Under the pieces are notes generated by a model, which was not told the origin of the DNA, made no database searches, and saw nothing but the letters and a program-made list of their open reading frames with translations. A program made the position numbers and the translations under genes. From contig CAMZAI010000056.1 in the NCBI GenBank assembly GCA_947304065.1, positions 1 through 13,631 on the forward strand: 13,631 bases of DNA, given 5' to 3'. Source of the stretch: an uncultured Clostridia bacterium. Its GTDB lineage: Bacteria > Bacillota > Clostridia > Lachnospirales > Lachnospiraceae. The number at the start of each line of letters is the position of its first letter. The first letter of the stretch is position 1. This document shows positions 1 through 7,542 of this stretch, one piece after another.

Positions 1-53
1 TTGAGACAAAATATCCCGTCGCAGTCCGTGCCGTAACTCGGCTGGAACCTAAC
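1..53. other. Short flank with no assignable feature
   Basis: This is the stretch downstream of the HD-GYP receptor gene, at the window edge. It contains a small inverted repeat (GCCG-TAACT-CGGC, 30-42), but the stem is only 4 bp and no T-run follows on the minus strand, so I do not call a terminator. No gene can be assigned; the true transcript end probably lies outside the window. Confidence 0.4.
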
Positions 54-3000
54 TCAAGCCTCTTTTATCCGTATATCAGTCAGCGCGCATTGGTCGCCTG
101 TTAATGCCGCATAAACCGTGCTTTCCACTCCCGTCAGCTCGATCGTGTTCTTCAGCACTATTCCGGCGTTCTCGGTCGAGACGACGATCTTATTTCCGTT
201 AACCGCGAAGGTGACCTTGCTGTCAAAGCCTTCTTTGTTGAACTGTTTCCACGCATCCCAGCCGTCGAAGCTGTCGTTCGTGGTAACAAGAACGTTCGCG
301 TGGCTTGAAGGATCGCACTCCCAGCACTCGCCGTCGAGTCTCATGAACGCCAGATCGCGGTAGTTCTTTCCGTTTACTTCGCCGTCCGAAGACGTGAAGA
401 TATCGATGAACGGGCAGTGCCATACGAGTCTTGCGGTAGGCAGGCTCATCGCATGGAAAGTGATCTGCAGTCCGTCCTTAATGGGAACGCCTTTCGACGC
501 GGCGGTACGGTATCCGTCCACCTGAACGTTCGGGATATCTCCCGCAGGAACGCTGATGTAGCTCACTTCCTCCGCGATCCTCGTGATATATCCGTCAGGT
601 ACCGTCTTTTCCGACTTTTCAATGCTTACGTCCTTTATTACGCAGTTTTCTCCGGTAAGTCCGATATACGCAAATCTCGAGCTGTCGGGGAGAGCTGTAG
701 TCACTTCGATGACCTTATTCATGTCCGCTATCCTTATCAGGACATGATCCTTTTCCTTTACGGCTTCGATCAGGTATTCGCCTTCAGTCAGATCGTCGCA
801 GGAAGCATGCCCTGTCTCCTGCGTCTCCATTTTCCTTGCGGCTCCGGGATTGAAATGACCGTCAAACCAGATCTCGCCGTATTCAAGGTAAACGAGATCC
901 CTGATCTCCTTCTCCTCGTCGTGAACGCGCGCGTCAAGCGAATCAAACAGCACCATCGAAGGCGCGGACTTCTCAAATACCGCATCCTCAAACTCAACAA
1001 CCTTCAGCCTGATGGTCGTCATGTTCCGGGTCAGAACGATTCCTTCGGAAATATCGCTCCTGTGCTCCCTGATCACAAGCTCATTCTTGCCCGCGAGCTC
1101 CTTTATCTCCTCTCTTTCCTTCATGTCGTACTCGGTGTCGACATCGATGAGGTGGAGCATAGTCCTTGCGAAATCGGGATCAAACTGAGTGCCCGTGCCC
1201 TTAACGATCTCCTCGCGCACCCTCTGCTGCGGGATGGGAGTACGGTAGCTTCTGTTCGAAGTCATTGCGTCGTAAGCGTCAGCGACCGAAATGATCCTCG
1301 CGATCTCAGGGATATCGGTACCCTTAAGGTGCGACGGATAGCCTCTTCCGTCATACCGCTCATGATGGAAATGCGCTCCGATGCTGAGGTTCGGTATCTC
1401 GCTGATGCTTTCGAGGATCTGCACACCTTTCTCGGGATGCTGCTTTATGATCTCGTATTCCTCGTCGGTCAGCCTTCCGGTCTTGTTGATAATGCTTTCC
1501 GGAATGCCTATCTTTCCTACATCATGGAGCAGCGCCGCATAGTAGATCTCGTCGCAGTAATCCTCGTCCTTTCCGGCGAGTTCGGCTATCTTTCTCGAAT
1601 AATCCGCAACCCTCGAGGAATGTCCGTGAGTGTATTTATCCTTCGCATCTATCGCATTTACAAGCGCCGTCGCCGTCTGCTTGAACAGGCGCTTCTGCTC
1701 TTCGGCTCTCTTCATCAGGGCCGCCGTCTTGCGGCTTATGAACAGCTTAATGATCGCCGCTACCAGAACCACCAGCGCAATGAAGCAGATCAGATAGAAC
1801 CACCAGTGCTCGTAGAATCTGCGCTGCTTAACGATCTTGAAGGTCACTGTCTGTCTCGCGTTCTGCGTGGAACTGTTCAGGACGGAAAGCCTGAATTCAT
1901 GCTCTCCGCCGCGCAGGTTCGTATATCTGACGGGCATCATGTCCGACTTGTTCAGCACTACCGGCTGCTTGTCCGAGCCTTCGAGCTTATACTCGATCGT
2001 CGGATCGTGCATTGCGTAAGTCAGCGCAAAATCGTAAACCGTGATGTATCCCGCTGTCGAAGGGATGTGGAAGGTATTGTCCTCATCGTGATAATACCTC
2101 ACTCCGTCTGCCTCGATATACGGAACGCTCAGGATAATATCATTCATCTGAACAAAGAAATCCTCGATATTTACGCAGCTTACGCCGTTTCTTCCGCAGA
2201 TGTACAGATCCCCGTTGTCGTCGAGACAGCTGTGCGACCTGCCCGTAGGCACGCTGCAGAGTCCGTCCGCAACGCCGTAGAATGAGTATTCAAGGTCCGC
2301 TCCCGAAATCATTTCCCGCGCGTCCGTCACATAGATGCCGTTTGAAGCCAGCACCCACGCTTTGTCCCCGCTGTCGAAGAAAATATCGTAATTGTTAGTG
2401 TACGGGAAGCCTTTAACTTCCTTTATCTGGCTGTTCTCAAGGAACTGGATCGAATTCGAGGTAACGATCCAGAGCACGCCTCTCTTTTCGTCTCTTTTTA
2501 TCCGAAGGATAACATCGCTCGTAAGCCCGTCGCTGCGGGAAATATGCTCAATGATGTTCCCATTGTCAACAACGTAAATGCCGTCGCCGTCCGTGCCCAG
2601 CCAGTACTTGCCGTCATATTCCTCAACCGTGAGTATTACGTTATTGTTCAGTCCCTGCTCCTTGCCGATGATCCCGGCGATTTCGCCGTTTTTGACCGTC
2701 ACGAGGCCTTTATCGGTACAGACGAGCACCGAACCGTCAGACGCCGTCATCGTGGCAAGGATATTGTTGCTCGGCATTCCTTCATCTTCGGTGTACAAAG
2801 TGAAGCCGTCCTTGTCAGAATATTGGACAAGGCCGAAACCGTTCGTCTCGGTCGATACCCAGATATCATTGTTTCCGTCTTTGGTAATGCAGTTTATCCT
2901 GGTATTCCCGAGTATTCCGATAAGATCGCCGGATGCATAGCCATGGCCTTTGGAGGCAAGCTGAATACCGTTGTCCGTTCCGATGTAAATGTTGTCGCCG

Positions 3001-4205
3001 ACAATGCATACCGCATTGACCACTTCCCGATCGAGCCATGCGCGGTCCGTCAGGTCAATGAACTTATTCGCAACGATCTTCATGACGCCCTGACTCGTGG
3101 ACGAGAACCAGAGATTACCCTCAAAGTCCTCCGTCATGGTCTCGATTCCGCTGTAGAGGGGAATATTCTCGATCCTTCTGAACTCGCCGTCCTTGTCCAG
3201 ATAAAAGATCATATTGCTCGTGAGAACCCAGGTGGTCCCGGCCATAGTTCCGATCCCGCTCACCGGATCGGTTACCGGATACAGGGCGCTGGCCACAGCA
3301 GCTACCGGGAAATCCTCCGTGTCTGCGTCGTCAGAGTCGGAGTTCCAATCATATGGATTGTCGTAATTATAGTCATAATAAGACTCCGAATAGGACAGAT
3401 AATTAAATTCCAGATTTTCAAACCCGTCCTCAAAACTGCCTTTGCAGATAACTCCGTTGTAATTGCCGAGCCAGACAGATCCCGGACGGTCCTCTGCGGG
3501 GAATATCGAACAGATCGCGCCGATCGCCATATCTTCGGCCGCAAAGAAGTGTGTAGTCTTCCTGTCTTTGATGCGGAACACGTCGCCTTCTTTTGTATTG
3601 CCGCAGACAGCTCCGTCTTCATCGGAATAAAGACCTTTGATATATGCGCTGCTTAAGCTGTTGTCTTCGATACGCGAGATCTTCATATCGCCGTCGACGA
3701 AGAAAAGGCCCTGCGTCGTACCGATCACGATATTTCCGTCCCTGTCTTCGCAGATCGCATGCACGGACGATGCGGGAAGGCCGCTGTCATATGAAAAATG
3801 TGTTCCTTCGCCTTTGTCGAGACAGGTTATTCCGTTGTCGTTCGAACCGATCCACAGTCGCCCCTTACTGTCCTCAAACAGAGTATTTACGCCGGTGATG
3901 CCTTCGATCTCTGTCAGGCGCTCAAACGTCGTTCCGTCATAACGGATCAGGCCGCTGTTTCCGCCGATCCAGATGAATCCGTCGGAAGAAGCAAAAACAA
4001 CGTTCGCGTCGGATGTCGGAAGCCCGTTGTCCGCGTCGTAAAGCTCCGAAGAATAACCGATCCCGTCATTGCTCCCGATAACGGCCGCTCCGCCGCCGTT
4101 CAGACTTGCGGCAGATGCCGTGACACCTGCAGGGCACGCGAAAAGACTGCATAGCAGTATGCAGACAATAAACCGGTTTATCTTCATCGCAGTAATATTT
4201 TTCAT
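54..4205 (-). CDS. Transmembrane receptor: two-component-type beta-propeller, Y_Y_Y domain, HD-GYP c-di-GMP phosphodiesterase, duplicated C-terminal tail
   Basis: The predicted role is sensing outside the membrane and hydrolysing cyclic-di-GMP inside. From the chosen ATG the protein has 1383 residues. Seen in order: a hydrophobic export signal (about 8-35); many propeller blades from about 40 to 680 with repeated (D/E)xxGxxWxG(T/S)xxG(L/I) motifs after GLPS/LTSD-like turns; a Y_Y_Y-type beta domain (about 690-785); one membrane helix (about 801-822); an HD-GYP domain (about 840-1015) with HDVGKIGIP (His894-Asp895), HHERYDGRGYP from His947, and a conserved VADAYDAMTS. This is a complete motif set, so activity is expected. 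A tail of about 360 residues follows with two similar halves. The start at 4205 is chosen because AGGAG (4217-4221) lies 11 bases upstream and a signal peptide follows; an upstream in-frame GTG at 4259 would place 18 extra residues before it, inside a hairpin. Known propeller/Y_Y_Y proteins usually carry a histidine kinase; here HD-GYP takes that place. LFAC near residue 22 resembles a weak lipobox, but ordinary signal-peptide cleavage is more likely. The gene has its own promoter and is probably a single-gene unit. Confidence 0.93.
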   Translation of the reverse strand: MKNITAMKINRFIVCILLCSLFACPAGVTASAASLNGGGAAVIGSNDGIGYSSELYDADNGLPTSDANVVFASSDGFIWIGGNSGLIRYDGTTFERLTEIEGITGVNTLFEDSKGRLWIGSNDNGITCLDKGEGTHFSYDSGLPASSVHAICEDRDGNIVIGTTQGLFFVDGDMKISRIEDNSLSSAYIKGLYSDEDGAVCGNTKEGDVFRIKDRKTTHFFAAEDMAIGAICSIFPAEDRPGSVWLGNYNGVICKGSFEDGFENLEFNYLSYSESYYDYNYDNPYDWNSDSDDADTEDFPVAAVASALYPVTDPVSGIGTMAGTTWVLTSNMIFYLDKDGEFRRIENIPLYSGIETMTEDFEGNLWFSSTSQGVMKIVANKFIDLTDRAWLDREVVNAVCIVGDNIYIGTDNGIQLASKGHGYASGDLIGILGNTRINCITKDGNNDIWVSTETNGFGLVQYSDKDGFTLYTEDEGMPSNNILATMTASDGSVLVCTDKGLVTVKNGEIAGIIGKEQGLNNNVILTVEEYDGKYWLGTDGDGIYVVDNGNIIEHISRSDGLTSDVILRIKRDEKRGVLWIVTSNSIQFLENSQIKEVKGFPYTNNYDIFFDSGDKAWVLASNGIYVTDAREMISGADLEYSFYGVADGLCSVPTGRSHSCLDDNGDLYICGRNGVSCVNIEDFFVQMNDIILSVPYIEADGVRYYHDEDNTFHIPSTAGYITVYDFALTYAMHDPTIEYKLEGSDKQPVVLNKSDMMPVRYTNLRGGEHEFRLSVLNSSTQNARQTVTFKIVKQRRFYEHWWFYLICFIALVVLVAAIIKLFISRKTAALMKRAEEQKRLFKQTATALVNAIDAKDKYTHGHSSRVADYSRKIAELAGKDEDYCDEIYYAALLHDVGKIGIPESIINKTGRLTDEEYEIIKQHPEKGVQILESISEIPNLSIGAHFHHERYDGRGYPSHLKGTDIPEIARIISVADAYDAMTSNRSYRTPIPQQRVREEIVKGTGTQFDPDFARTMLHLIDVDTEYDMKEREEIKELAGKNELVIREHRSDISEGIVLTRNMTTIRLKVVEFEDAVFEKSAPSMVLFDSLDARVHDEEKEIRDLVYLEYGEIWFDGHFNPGAARKMETQETGHASCDDLTEGEYLIEAVKEKDHVLIRIADMNKVIEVTTALPDSSRFAYIGLTGENCVIKDVSIEKSEKTVPDGYITRIAEEVSYISVPAGDIPNVQVDGYRTAASKGVPIKDGLQITFHAMSLPTARLVWHCPFIDIFTSSDGEVNGKNYRDLAFMRLDGECWECDPSSHANVLVTTNDSFDGWDAWKQFNKEGFDSKVTFAVNGNKIVVSTENAGIVLKNTIELTGVESTVYAALTGDQCALTDIRIKEA

Positions 4206-4338
4206 ATGACTAAACACTCCTGAGAACATTTGCTCATTATAGTGAGAAGGAGGCAGCACGGCCGCCCCCTTCTCTTATATTCTTAAAGGATCGCTTTGTT
4301 CCTTTAACCTTTTTCGCACCCCAAATTTCTTAAACGAT
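4206..4338 (-). promoter_or_regulatory. Structured 5' leader of the HD-GYP receptor mRNA
   Basis: Between the predicted start of transcription (near 4338) and the ATG at 4205 lie about 133 bases. Read on the minus strand they hold two strong hairpins. The first pairs TTAAAGGA with TCCTTTAA (4300-4307 with 4283-4290; 8 bp, 9-base loop). The second pairs 4261-4274 with 4244-4257 around a 3-base loop; as RNA it is a 14-bp stem including two G-U pairs. The 3' arm of the second hairpin reads CCTCCTTCTC, which resembles the 16S anti-Shine-Dalgarno end and can pair with the AGGAG ribosome binding site at 4217-4221. The arm could therefore be shared between two structures. I do not recognise a known riboswitch class; the conserved GEMM (c-di-GMP-I) core was looked for by eye and not found. 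The structure is seen; a regulatory role is inferred. Confidence 0.5.
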
Positions 4339-4344
4339 AATGAT

Positions 4345-4373
4345 ACTTTATCACAGAAGACTACAGCAGTCAA
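4345..4373 (-). promoter_or_regulatory. Sigma-A type promoter for the HD-GYP receptor gene
   Basis: On the minus strand, TTGACT (4368-4373) is followed by a 17-base spacer and TAAAGT (4345-4350), with a TG one base upstream of the -10 (extended -10). This is close to the vegetative consensus with ideal spacing. It lies just downstream of the terminator of the kinase/regulator operon and upstream of the receptor gene, as expected if the receptor is transcribed on its own. The start of transcription would fall near 4338. Confidence 0.72.
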
Positions 4374-4403
4374 TTAAAGAAACCCATTCTAAACCGCTTT
4401 TTA

Positions 4404-4444
4404 AAAAACGGGACCCACGTAATCTGAACGCAGCTCCCGTTTTT
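4404..4444 (-). terminator. Intrinsic terminator of the kinase/response-regulator operon
   Basis: The minus strand reads ACGGGA, a 21-base loop region, then TCCCGT followed by a run of six T. With flanking A/T the arms are 10-bp perfect complements (4404-4413 with 4435-4444). It starts 14 bases after the response regulator stop codon at 4458. The A-run on one side and T-run on the other make it formally bidirectional, but no plus-strand gene is present to use it. Confidence 0.75.
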
Positions 4445-4457
4445 ATCGTTTATCTGA

Positions 4458-5096
4458 TTATTCGTCGTCTTCTCCGCCCTCATCCTTTATACCTTCCTTC
4501 AGGTATTTCCGGATGCCGGAGCGTTTTTTCATTCCCGCCTTATCGAGTATCGTGGAAACAACACGCTTGATATAACCGTATGAATAACTGGTACGGTCTG
4601 CGATCTCCTGATTGGAGAGACCGTCGGCCACGTACTTTGCCACGATAAGCTCCAGATCCGTGAGCAGCTTCTCGAAATCGGCGAGCGCCGCAGGATCGTA
4701 TTGCTCCGCGGAAGACTTTGCGGGCACCGTAATGCGGTTTTTGATCCTGGCCAGAAAAACGCTCTTGATAAAAGGTTTGGTGATGTAATCGGCCGCGCCG
4801 TACTCCCATCCCTTTATCTCGAATTCGGATCCGTCCATACCGGTCAGGAAAATGATGGGTATCTCTTTTCCGGGCGCAAGCTCCCGGATAGCCTTAAAGG
4901 TCTCGTAGCCGTCCATCTCCGGCATATCCACATCAAGCAGAACAAGCCGGTAGCTTATCCCCTTTTTCAGGAGGTCGATCGCCTGTCTGCCGGACTTGGC
5001 AAGGCTCACCGAATAACCGGCGCTGATCAGGATATCCTCAATGGTATTGAGCATGCCGATATCGTCGTCTACGCATAAGATCCTGTTGTTATCCAT
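4458..5096 (-). CDS. Response regulator, REC domain with LuxR/GerE-type HTH
   Basis: This is a predicted phosphorylation-controlled transcription factor of 212 residues. The receiver domain (about 5-120) has the acidic pocket DDD at 10-12, the phosphoacceptor Asp55 in LLDVDMPEMDG, Thr85 in FLTG, and Lys107 in ITKPF, so it looks fully competent. The C-terminal part (about 148-205) has the LuxR/GerE pattern (VADGLSNQEIADRTSYSYGYIKRVVSTILDKAGMKKRS). Its third helix, SYGYIKRVV, departs from the usual (S)xxTVKxHxxxI, so DNA specificity may be unusual. A highly acidic end (EGGEDDE) follows. The ATG at 5096 is chosen over a TTG at 5111 because GAAGGGG (5103-5109) sits 6-7 bases before it and overlaps the TTG reading. 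It follows the hybrid kinase by 46 bases and is the last gene before the terminator, so it is the likely partner or output of the kinase. Target genes cannot be told from the sequence. Confidence 0.92.
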   Translation of the reverse strand: MDNNRILCVDDDIGMLNTIEDILISAGYSVSLAKSGRQAIDLLKKGISYRLVLLDVDMPEMDGYETFKAIRELAPGKEIPIIFLTGMDGSEFEIKGWEYGAADYITKPFIKSVFLARIKNRITVPAKSSAEQYDPAALADFEKLLTDLELIVAKYVADGLSNQEIADRTSYSYGYIKRVVSTILDKAGMKKRSGIRKYLKEGIKDEGGEDDE

Positions 5097-5142
5097 TGTA
5101 CACCCCTTCAAAAACCGTCGGAAGTTCCGGTCCCGTATAAGC

Positions 5143-7527
5143 TCATTCGGACAGCTTATCTATCAGTTCCTCCGCCCTGTCAAACTCAATGTTCCTTATA
5201 CACTCGCGTATCGCGTCAAATTCTTTGTTGTTGCCTTTCAGTTCTGCAAGTTTATCGACCACCCTGAGCGCGGGCGTCTTGTTGCCGAGACGTACCTCCT
5301 CTGTAAGCTTCGTTAAGAGTTCATTCTCATCGAGAGACCTGTTTTCCTCTTCCTGCTCGGGTATGATAATGCTCCTGACGCTTTCGAACTTCTCCCTGAA
5401 CTTCTTTAAGCCTTCCTCAACCCTCTTTGACTTCATGACAAAGAGCGGGATCGCGGCGTTCACATATTCGGAATCAAAGTCCTTCGCGCGCTTTTCAAGT
5501 CTCCTCGCGGAATAATAGAGATCCTCGGCGCCCACGTTTCCTGCGTTTCCTTTTATCGAATGGAAAAGAATGGACGCATTCTCGTAATCCCCGGTTTTAA
5601 CGTATTCTTGCGCAGCCGAAAGGCTCCTCCCGATATTCTGGACAAAGAACTCGCTGACTCTCGCCAGCTGTACCACATCTCCGCTCAGATGCTTGAGCGC
5701 AAGCTCGAAGGAAACATCGTAATCCTTCAGCAGCGCGGAAAACTCCTTCTTAAGCTCGGGCGGCAGCTCCGTCTGTTCGTCGCTTCCCACGGGAGTTATA
5801 AGCTTCGCGGGAAGATGCCTCATCAGGATGCTCTCCATCAGACGGCTGTCCACGGGCTTTAAGAGATAATCGTCAAAGCCCTCGGAAAGGAACATCTCTT
5901 TTTTGTCCGACGAAGCGTCCGCCGTAAGTACGATGATCGGAACATGCCTGTTCTTCGCCTTATCCGACTCCTTCAGATGATGCATCGCCTCGATGCCGTC
6001 GATCTCAGGCATCATGTAATCCATAAATACCAGATCGTAATCGGTCTTTGCGTATTTTTCGTAGCATTCCTTCGCCGAAGAAGCCGTATCCACAGACATC
6101 AGAGTGCGCTTTAAGAGCGACTTTCCCACCTGCAGGTTCATATTATTGTCGTCGACAATAAGTACCTTTGCTTCCGGGGCGATAAACGCCTCTCCGGAGG
6201 ACGCGCGGTCCGTGGTCTCTTCTCCTGCCTTAAGCTTCAGATCGAACCAGAACACGCTTCCTATTCCGTACTGGCTCTTGACCTTGATCTCCGAGCCCAT
6301 GAGATTTGCAAGCTTGTTAGAGATCGCAAGTCCGAGGCCCGTACCTTCTATGCTGCGGTTCCTGATGATGTCCGCTCTCTCAAAGCTCTCGAATATCCTC
6401 TTCTGGTCCTCTTCCGAGATACCGGCGCCGGTGTCCGAAACCTCGAAGCGGATCGTATGATACTTTTCGGTTTCGCCGTCCTTTGCAGCATCCTTTGTCT
6501 CAACAGGCACAACGGAGAGCACTATCGTTCCGTTCTGGGTGTATTTGACCGCATTTGAAATAAGGTTCGAGAGTATCTGCGACAGCTTTCTGTTGTCGCC
6601 GTATACGTATTCGGGTACCTTCCCGTCTATATCAAGTACAAATTCAACTCCCTTTTTATCTGCTTCCTTCGCGAAAAACGCGCCGAGGCTTTCCACCGTC
6701 TTCAGGACATTGAAATCCTCTTCGAAAAGAGTCTCCTTGCCCATATCGATCCTGGAAAGATCGAGGAACTGATTGACCATGAACATCAGCTGCTGTCCCG
6801 CATTGGCCACGTTCTGCGCATATTCGTTTATCTGCGTATTCTCGGACTCACGCATGATCATCTCGTTCATTCCGAGCAGCATATTTATGGGAGTTCTGAT
6901 CTCATGAGAGATGTTCGCAAGAAGCACGCTCTTCGCCTTGCTCGATTCCTCGGCGAGCTTCTGCTGCTTGCCGTATTCCCAGAGATACATCAGAAATATC
7001 AGACCGATACCGATGGCGGAGAACAAAAGTCCCGCCATCTGGTCATAGAACTGCTTTTCTTCATTTTCAAACGGTACGACATACTGCGGATATTTGTATG
7101 AGAACCAGCAGACAGCCACATAAAACAGTGTCTGTACGGTCGTCATGATATACCGCAGCGCGCCCTTGTACATCAGGAGCGTGAAAACCATGCCGAACGC
7201 AAAGAAATAAGGTATCGAACCGTTCATTCCGCCCGTCTCGAGGAAGAGCCAGGCGAAAAGGAACATGAATACGCTGACCGTGGTCAGCAGATATCCTATC
7301 AGATACTTTCCCGTACTGTGGACGTACCACATAAGGCATATGCTCGCAAGTGCCGCGAGCATATTAATCAGCGAACCGGTCAAGTCCGACGACGTGAAGA
7401 TATCCTGTATCGCGCCCATGATACTGACGATTATACCGCCGGTACCGAGCAGCTTGAACAGCCGGATGTCCGGTGCGCTCTCCTTTATATAAAAATTAAC
7501 GATTGACTGCTTCAGTGCTTTGAACAT
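5143..7527 (-). CDS. Membrane hybrid histidine kinase (6 TM, HisKA, HATPase, REC, HPt)
   Basis: This is a multistep phosphorelay kinase of 794 residues. Six hydrophobic helices (about 27-44, 51-69, 74-96, 103-120, 126-143, 163-183) with short loops form the N-terminus; there is no large external sensor domain, so it may sense within the membrane or through a partner. The HisKA box is NISHEIRTP with His208. The ATPase domain (about 310-440) has the N-box SNLISNAVKY, DTGAGI and GTGLGL. The receiver domain (about 462-580) has DDNNMN, Asp503 in FMDYMMPEIDG, and LLKPVD. An HPt domain (about 620-720) has His656 in LFHSIKGNAGNVGA. All four phosphotransfer sites are intact. An acidic helical tail of about 70 residues ends the protein. 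The ATG at 7527 has AAAGGGAG just upstream. The preceding 197-aa gene ends 15 bases upstream and the response regulator follows 46 bases downstream, so the three are likely co-transcribed, with the HPt feeding the regulator (inference). Confidence 0.95.
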   Translation of the reverse strand: MFKALKQSIVNFYIKESAPDIRLFKLLGTGGIIVSIMGAIQDIFTSSDLTGSLINMLAALASICLMWYVHSTGKYLIGYLLTTVSVFMFLFAWLFLETGGMNGSIPYFFAFGMVFTLLMYKGALRYIMTTVQTLFYVAVCWFSYKYPQYVVPFENEEKQFYDQMAGLLFSAIGIGLIFLMYLWEYGKQQKLAEESSKAKSVLLANISHEIRTPINMLLGMNEMIMRESENTQINEYAQNVANAGQQLMFMVNQFLDLSRIDMGKETLFEEDFNVLKTVESLGAFFAKEADKKGVEFVLDIDGKVPEYVYGDNRKLSQILSNLISNAVKYTQNGTIVLSVVPVETKDAAKDGETEKYHTIRFEVSDTGAGISEEDQKRIFESFERADIIRNRSIEGTGLGLAISNKLANLMGSEIKVKSQYGIGSVFWFDLKLKAGEETTDRASSGEAFIAPEAKVLIVDDNNMNLQVGKSLLKRTLMSVDTASSAKECYEKYAKTDYDLVFMDYMMPEIDGIEAMHHLKESDKAKNRHVPIIVLTADASSDKKEMFLSEGFDDYLLKPVDSRLMESILMRHLPAKLITPVGSDEQTELPPELKKEFSALLKDYDVSFELALKHLSGDVVQLARVSEFFVQNIGRSLSAAQEYVKTGDYENASILFHSIKGNAGNVGAEDLYYSARRLEKRAKDFDSEYVNAAIPLFVMKSKRVEEGLKKFREKFESVRSIIIPEQEEENRSLDENELLTKLTEEVRLGNKTPALRVVDKLAELKGNNKEFDAIRECIRNIEFDRAEELIDKLSE

Positions 7528-7542
7528 ATCGCTCCCTTTGGA

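Noticed and set aside
3..104. Plus-strand frame open from the window edge to about position 104
   Set aside because: About half of it overlaps the end of the receptor gene, the translation has no pattern I recognise, and it is too short to separate from chance.
417..2285. Long plus-strand open frame of 622 codons
   Set aside because: It lies fully antisense to the HD-GYP receptor, whose translation has clear domains. The composition (many Arg, His, Ile) is typical of a shadow frame, and no ribosome binding site or family pattern is seen.
2544..3656. Plus-strand open frame of 370 codons
   Set aside because: It is antisense to the propeller blades of the receptor and shares no family pattern; judged a shadow frame.
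4202..4237. Possible 11-codon leader peptide (MSKCSQECLVI) whose stop overlaps the receptor ATG as ATGA
   Set aside because: It has no ribosome binding site, and the hairpin arm directly upstream would hinder initiation. It is worth keeping in mind only if coupling is tested.
4236..4241. Perfect TATAAT on the minus strand
   Set aside because: The matching -35 position falls inside the hairpin and shows no TTGACA-like match. The promoter at 4345-4373 is far better.
4206..4338. Known c-di-GMP (GEMM) riboswitch in the leader
   Set aside because: The conserved core and tetraloop/receptor bases were not found by eye. Only unrelated hairpins are visible.
5114..5131. Short inverted repeat with T-run between kinase and regulator
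   Set aside because: Only four outer pairs form (ACCG/CGGT) with a poor interior, and it sits right at the regulator's ribosome binding site region. It is too weak to call a terminator or attenuator.
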